Positions 51,130-55,686 of a stretch of 55,686 nt of DNA are shown one piece after another. The position numbers and the translations under genes were made by a program. Location: the NCBI GenBank assembly GCA_910577685.1, contig CAJTOH010000024.1, positions 1 to 55,686 on the forward strand. Reading direction: 5' to 3'. The stretch's first letter is position 1. Every line of letters starts with the position of its first letter. The notes under the pieces are model-generated. The model was given only the letters and a program-made list of their open reading frames with translations. It made no database searches and was not told where the DNA came from. This DNA is from an uncultured Dorea sp. GTDB taxonomy: Bacteria; Bacillota; Clostridia; Lachnospirales; Lachnospiraceae.

Positions 51130-52068
51130 ATGCAGCAATTGTCGCCTACACTAAAAGAAATCAGCCTTCACGGGACAAAATCCTTTCCCTGCGCCTTCTA
51201 CCGGACCCGCTCCATCGGCAAAGGAACTATCGTGAAGCACCACTGGCATGACGAAGTGGAAATCTTATACTTTTTCGGCGGGGAATTCCGCCTTGAGATC
51301 AACATGGAACAGTTTCTCGTCCGCTCGGAGGCGCTGTATTTCATCAACCCCGGCGAACTCCACAGCATATCCACGGAAAAAAACGGAAGCTCCGGGGAAG
51401 ATGCCGTCGTATTTTCTCTGGATATCTTAAGCTTCGATTCCTGCGACGCCGCTCAGATGCAGTTGATTAATCCCATCCAAAACGGCAAAATGCTGTTTCC
51501 CCGCTGCCTTCTGCCCAACCACCCGGGATTCCTCCAAGTAAGGGACGCTTTCCTTGATACTATGAATTCCTTCGGACACGCGGCAAACGAAGGGGTTCCT
51601 CCGGAAAACGGCGCCGTCACCGACGACATGACAAACCAGCTTTTCATCAAGTCCTCTTTGCTTCGTATCCTCGCCGTCCTCTCAAGGCACAGGCTCTTTA
51701 CGCCTACGGAGAAGAATCTGGATAAACGCGTGGAAGGGATCAAGACTGTCCTTACCTATATCAGGGAAAACTATAAAGAAAAGATTTACATTCAGGATCT
51801 TGCCGCGCAGGTCCATATGAACGAGCAGTATTTCTGCCGCTTTTTCAAGAAATCCATCGGCCGCTCTCCTATGGAATATCTCAACGAATACCGCATCAAA
51901 CAGGCAATGGAGCTGCTGAAACAGACAGACCTGCCAGTGATGGAGGTCTGTCTAGAATGTGGATATAATAATCTGGGAAATTTTCTCCGCGCATTTAAGA
52001 AATACACAGAGACGACTCCGCTAAAATACCGGAATCGTTCATCCCCAGGCCACCCTCTGCCTTCATGA
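51130..52068 (+). CDS. AraC-family regulator with cupin sensor
   Basis: 312 residues. N-terminal cupin at about 30-105 (HHWHDEVEILYFFGGEFRLE, YFINPGELHSI) and C-terminal pair of AraC helices at about 205-303 (IYIQDLAAQVHMNEQYFCRF, KKSIGRSPMEYLNEYRIKQA, VCLECGYNNLGNFLRAFKKY). Start at ATG 51130 with AAAGGAG 6 bases upstream; the GTG at 51112 overlaps that region. Immediately upstream of two alpha-glucosidase genes, so it probably activates them in response to a sugar (inference from context). Confidence 0.88.
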   Translation: MQQLSPTLKEISLHGTKSFPCAFYRTRSIGKGTIVKHHWHDEVEILYFFGGEFRLEINMEQFLVRSEALYFINPGELHSISTEKNGSSGEDAVVFSLDILSFDSCDAAQMQLINPIQNGKMLFPRCLLPNHPGFLQVRDAFLDTMNSFGHAANEGVPPENGAVTDDMTNQLFIKSSLLRILAVLSRHRLFTPTEKNLDKRVEGIKTVLTYIRENYKEKIYIQDLAAQVHMNEQYFCRFFKKSIGRSPMEYLNEYRIKQAMELLKQTDLPVMEVCLECGYNNLGNFLRAFKKYTETTPLKYRNRSSPGHPLPS

Positions 52069-52157
52069 TTGCACCGCTTCCATTCCGGGCATATGCAAAC
52101 ATACCGATATGTTTACACAAAAAGTCAAAATATCGTAGTTTTTAATCAAAGAAATAT

Positions 52158-52186
52158 AAGACAAACGAGCCATATGACGCTATAAT
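52158..52186 (+). promoter_or_regulatory. Promoter of the GH13 pair
   Basis: AAGACA (52158-52163), 17 bp, perfect TATAAT (52181-52186). The weak -35 fits dependence on an activator such as the AraC protein. Confidence 0.6.
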
Positions 52187-52226
52187 GAATCACATAATAA
52201 ACTACAGTGAACACGGAGGTATGGCT

Positions 52227-53891
52227 ATGACGAAAAAATGGTGGCATGATAAAGTGGCTTATCAGATCTATCCGAAGAGTTTCTGCGATTCCAATGGGGA
52301 CGGAATCGGGGATATTCCCGGGATCATCAGCAAATTGGATTATTTACAGGACTTAGGAGTCGACATTCTCTGGCTCTCCCCCTGCTACCGCTCTCCCCTC
52401 GCCGACGAAGGATACGATATTTCCGACTACTACGATATCGATCCCCGCTTCGGCGCCATGGCGGATATGGAGCAGTTAATAGATGAAGCAAAAAAACGTA
52501 ATATGTACATCCTGATGGATCTGGTAGTGAACCACTGTTCCGACGAGCATGAATGGTTCCGGAAAGCCTGCGAAGACCCGGACGGAAAATACGGGAATTA
52601 CTTCTATCTGAGAGATAAAAAAGACGGGGAGCTCCCCACGAACTGGCGGTCTTACTTCGGCGGCCCTGTCTGGGAAGACCTTCCGGGTACGGACAAACAA
52701 TACCTGCATGTATTCCACAAAAAGCAGCCGGACTTAAACTGGGAGAACCCGGAACTCCGCGAAGAGGTCTACAAAAATATCAACTGGTGGCTTGACAAAG
52801 GGCTTGGCGGGTTCCGCATTGACGCAATCATCAACATCAAGAAGGCGCTTCCTTTCCGTAGTTATGAACCGGACCGTAAGGACGGACTGTGCAATATTCG
52901 CACCATGCTCAAAGAAGCCAGCGGCATCGGACAATTCTTAGGAGAGATGCGGGATCGTACTTTTAAAAACTACGACGCATTCTCCGTAGGCGAAGTCTTT
53001 GACGAGAAGCCGGAGGAGATCCCTGATTTCATCGGCGAGAACGGGTACTTCTCAAGCATGTTCGACTTTAACGAGACTATTTTCGGGAGCAGTGAAAAAG
53101 GCTGGTACGACGCGAAGCCAATCACGCCGGATGATTATAAGCACTGCTGCTTCGAATCCCAGAAAAAGATCGGAAACATCGGTTTCCTCTCCAATATCAT
53201 CGAAAACCACGATGAGCCAAGAGGCGTAAGCCGTTACATCCCGGAAGGCGACTGCTGCGTACGGAGCAAAAAGCTGCTTGCCGCCCTGAACTTTATGCTA
53301 AGAGGCTTACCTTTCATCTATCAGGGCCAAGAGATCGGCATGGAGAACGTACCGCTCTCTTCCATCGACGAGGTAGACGATATCTCTACGCTGGATGAAT
53401 ACCAAGTCGCGCTGGACGCCGGACTGACTTGCGAGGAAGCGCTTAAGGTTGCCGCAAAATTCAGCCGCGACAACGCACGTACGCCGATGCAGTGGTCGGA
53501 CGAGGCAAACGCCGGATTCACAGAAGGTAAGCCGTGGCTTAAAGTCAACCCAAACTACACTTCCATCAACGTCAAAAGCCAGATGGAAGACCCGGATTCT
53601 GTCAGGAGCTTTTATAAGGAACTGATCGCCCTTCGGAAGAACCCGGAATACAAGGAAACGGTTGTGTACGGCGCGTTAGAGCCGTACCTTGAAGACACCC
53701 ACAACCTGATGGCCTACTACCGCAAGGGGGATAAGACTCTGCTGGTAATCGGAAACTACCAGATGGAAGAACAGGCCGCCCGACTTCCCGGGGCATATAA
53801 AAAAGTGCTGCTGAACAACTGCCCGGAGCTTTCCGAAGACGGATTCACACTGAGGTTATCCGGGTATCAGGTTGTCATATTAGAAATGTAA
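52227..53891 (+). CDS. GH13 alpha-glucosidase (oligo-1,6-glucosidase type), copy 1
   Basis: A 554-residue intracellular enzyme of the GH13 subfamily 31 kind, releasing glucose from isomaltose-like or short alpha-glucans. Opening WWHDKVAYQIYPKSFCDSNG; catalytic D199 (FRIDAIIN), E256 (VGEVFD) and D329 (ENHDEP); the DSNGDGIGD calcium loop is present. No signal peptide. Start is ATG 52227-52229, with GGAGG 7 bases upstream; the farther in-frame ATG lies inside the -10 box. Followed 22 bases later by a paralogue. VNHCSDEH replaces the more usual VNHTSDEH. Could also be a trehalulose or sucrose isomerase relative. Confidence 0.9.
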   Translation: MTKKWWHDKVAYQIYPKSFCDSNGDGIGDIPGIISKLDYLQDLGVDILWLSPCYRSPLADEGYDISDYYDIDPRFGAMADMEQLIDEAKKRNMYILMDLVVNHCSDEHEWFRKACEDPDGKYGNYFYLRDKKDGELPTNWRSYFGGPVWEDLPGTDKQYLHVFHKKQPDLNWENPELREEVYKNINWWLDKGLGGFRIDAIINIKKALPFRSYEPDRKDGLCNIRTMLKEASGIGQFLGEMRDRTFKNYDAFSVGEVFDEKPEEIPDFIGENGYFSSMFDFNETIFGSSEKGWYDAKPITPDDYKHCCFESQKKIGNIGFLSNIIENHDEPRGVSRYIPEGDCCVRSKKLLAALNFMLRGLPFIYQGQEIGMENVPLSSIDEVDDISTLDEYQVALDAGLTCEEALKVAAKFSRDNARTPMQWSDEANAGFTEGKPWLKVNPNYTSINVKSQMEDPDSVRSFYKELIALRKNPEYKETVVYGALEPYLEDTHNLMAYYRKGDKTLLVIGNYQMEEQAARLPGAYKKVLLNNCPELSEDGFTLRLSGYQVVILEM

Positions 53892-53913
53892 GATGAAAGG
53901 AAGGACTGAGCAT

Positions 53914-55575
53914 ATGAACAGAACATGGTGGAAAGAGGCTGTTATCTATCAAATTTACCCTCGCAGTTTTATGGACAGCAACGGAGACGGAATCGGAGAT
54001 ATCAAGGGAATCACCAGCCGTCTGGATTATCTGAAATATTTAGGGGTCGACGTACTCTGGCTCTCCCCAATCTATCAGTCGCCGAACGACGATAACGGCT
54101 ACGACATCAGTGATTATCAGGCAATCATGGATGAATTCGGATGCATGGAGGACTTCGACGAGATGCTTTCAGAAGCCCACAAGCGGGGCCTGCGGGTGGT
54201 TATGGACTTGGTAGTCAACCACACCTCCGACGAGCATAAATGGTTCATGGAAAGCCGCAAATCCAAAGAGAACGAATACCGCGACTACTACATCTGGCGG
54301 GAAGGAAAAGACGCCGAGACGCCTCCCAACAACTGGGGCTCCTGTTTCAGCGGTTCCGCATGGCAGTACGACGAACAGACGTCTATGTATTACCTGCACC
54401 TGTTTTCCAAGAAGCAGCCGGATTTGAACTGGGACAATCCAAAGGTACGCAAGGAAGTCTTTGACATGATGACATGGTGGTGCGACAAGGGCATCGACGG
54501 TTTCCGCATGGACGTAATCAGCATGATTTCCAAGACCAAAGAGATGCCCGACGGCCCGGTGACGGACTTCTACGGCGACTACTCTCCTTACTGCATACAC
54601 GGCCCTAACGTCCACAGATATCTCCAGGAGATGAACGAAACGGTTCTGTCCAAATACGATATCATGACCGTGGGCGAGACGCCGGGCGTGACTACGGAAC
54701 AGGCAAAACAGTACGCCGGGGAGGATACCCATGAGCTTAACATGGTATTCCAGTTTGAACACGTTGACAACCACGGCAAGTACGGCAAATGGGACGACCA
54801 GAAATGGCAGCTCACGAAATTAAAGAATATCCTGACCCGCTGGCAGACCGAGTTATACGGGAAGGCATGGAACAGCCTGTTCTGGGATAACCACGACCAG
54901 CCAAGAGCCGTATCCCGCTTCGGAGACGACAGGCCTATGTACCGGGAGGTTTCCGCCAAGATGCTTGCCACCTGCCTTCATATGATGCAGGGCTCCCCTT
55001 ATATCTACCAGGGAGAAGAGCTTGGCATGACCAACTACCCATTCCAAAGCCCGGATGAATTCCGCGATATCGAGAGCGTCAACGCATACAAGGAATGGTG
55101 CTTAAGCGGCGAGGTTTCCCACGAAGATTTCTGGCCTTGCATCATCGCAAGAAGCCGCGACAACGCAAGGACGCCGGTACAATGGGACAACACCGCCCAT
55201 GCCGGGTTCACCACAGGGACTCCGTGGATTGCCGTGAACCCCAATTACACCGAAATCAATGCCAAGGCTGAGACGGCCGACCCGAATTCCGTGTTCCATT
55301 ACTATAAGAAGCTCATTGCCCTTAGGAAAGAGAATCCAATCATGGTGTACGGCAAGTACGAGCCGCTTATGGAGGACAGCGAAGAACTCTTCGTCTATAC
55401 CAGGACTCTGGATGGGGAAAAACTGCTGACCGTCTGCAACTTCACGGACAAGGAGATTGGTTTTACCATACCCGAAGAATTTGTGGGCAAATCCTGTCTG
55501 ATTGCGAATATGGAAAACGACTATGGGAAGAAAGAGATTACGTTAAGGCCTTACGAGGCGTTCGTATTAATCTAA
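53914..55575 (+). CDS. GH13 alpha-glucosidase (oligo-1,6-glucosidase type), copy 2
   Basis: A 553-residue paralogue of the preceding gene. WWKEAVIYQIYPRSFMDSNG opening; catalytic D200 (FRMDVIS), E255 (VGETPG) and D328 (DNHDQP); VNHTSDEH and DSNGDGIGD as usual. Cytosolic. Start ATG 53914-53916 with AAAGGAAGG 9 bases upstream; an in-frame ATG seven codons earlier is less likely. Its E255 context (GETPGVTTEQA) is the common GH13_31 form while copy 1 has GEVFDEKPEEI, so the two likely differ in substrate. No sugar transporter gene follows within the window. Confidence 0.9.
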   Translation: MNRTWWKEAVIYQIYPRSFMDSNGDGIGDIKGITSRLDYLKYLGVDVLWLSPIYQSPNDDNGYDISDYQAIMDEFGCMEDFDEMLSEAHKRGLRVVMDLVVNHTSDEHKWFMESRKSKENEYRDYYIWREGKDAETPPNNWGSCFSGSAWQYDEQTSMYYLHLFSKKQPDLNWDNPKVRKEVFDMMTWWCDKGIDGFRMDVISMISKTKEMPDGPVTDFYGDYSPYCIHGPNVHRYLQEMNETVLSKYDIMTVGETPGVTTEQAKQYAGEDTHELNMVFQFEHVDNHGKYGKWDDQKWQLTKLKNILTRWQTELYGKAWNSLFWDNHDQPRAVSRFGDDRPMYREVSAKMLATCLHMMQGSPYIYQGEELGMTNYPFQSPDEFRDIESVNAYKEWCLSGEVSHEDFWPCIIARSRDNARTPVQWDNTAHAGFTTGTPWIAVNPNYTEINAKAETADPNSVFHYYKKLIALRKENPIMVYGKYEPLMEDSEELFVYTRTLDGEKLLTVCNFTDKEIGFTIPEEFVGKSCLIANMENDYGKKEITLRPYEAFVLI

Positions 55576-55686
55576 TCATTTTTCGGAATATTTCGGAATG
55601 AATCTTATATGTGGTTGATTTCGGATGTAAAAGGTAGTGTCAAGTAATTTATGAAAAACTGAGCTGCAAAAAACAGGCTCAAATGA

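Overview
The window looks like a chromosome segment of an anaerobic gut Firmicute, most likely Lachnospiraceae or a close Clostridia relative (inferred). Supporting signs are strong AGGAGG-type ribosome binding sites, sigma-A promoters, a KTGD-type wall-anchor tail, a dockerin-bearing M60 mucinase-like peptidase, and strictly fermentative purine (allantoin) catabolism with clostridial-type EtfAB. No rRNA, tRNA, CRISPR array or intact mobile element was recognised.

Layout. 1-8.7 kb: a secreted NlpC/P60 cell-wall hydrolase, the glutamate synthase pair gltB-gltD and a CPBP membrane protease. 8.7-10.7 kb: a small accessory patch with a decayed ORF, a PD-(D/E)XK (sce7726-like) protein overlapping an XRE regulator, and a divergent XRE gene. 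10.8-13.3 kb: housekeeping genes (prolyl-tRNA editing protein, XRE-cupin regulator, tRNA-dihydrouridine synthase, a small basic protein). 13.4-20.3 kb: a surface operon with a 1819-residue M60-like peptidase carrying a dockerin and an anchored protein with a possible cohesin-like domain, then a 29-residue membrane peptide.

20.3-45.4 kb: a 25-kb allantoin island. On the minus strand, reading from 37.9 kb down, lie two allantoinase + NCS1 permease pairs, ureidoglycine aminohydrolase (AllE), ureidoglycolate dehydrogenase (AllD), a fused AllF-AllG protein, carbamate kinase, an LctP-family permease, a small membrane protein, allantoate amidohydrolase (AllC) and an unusual XRE-GntR-FCD regulator. 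AllH (DUF2877) lies divergently at 38.2 kb and an alpha/beta hydrolase at 31.1 kb. Together these encode allantoin -> allantoate -> ureidoglycine -> ureidoglycolate -> oxalurate -> oxamate + carbamoyl phosphate -> ATP + CO2 + NH3. No glyoxylate branch and no oxamate hydrolase are visible, so oxamate is probably excreted, perhaps by the LctP-type permease. Next to this sits a separate operon, M20 amidohydrolase - DAO-family flavoprotein - EtfB - EtfA, preceded by a PucR regulator; its substrate is not known and it is the best candidate here for undescribed biochemistry.

45.5-51.1 kb: an MMPL/RND exporter and a YhgE/Pip-like repeat protein, divergent from a TetR regulator with three matching 13-bp operators. 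51.1-55.6 kb: an AraC regulator and two tandem GH13 alpha-glucosidases. Start codons were chosen by ribosome binding site and promoter position; in several genes the longest reading frame overshoots the real start.
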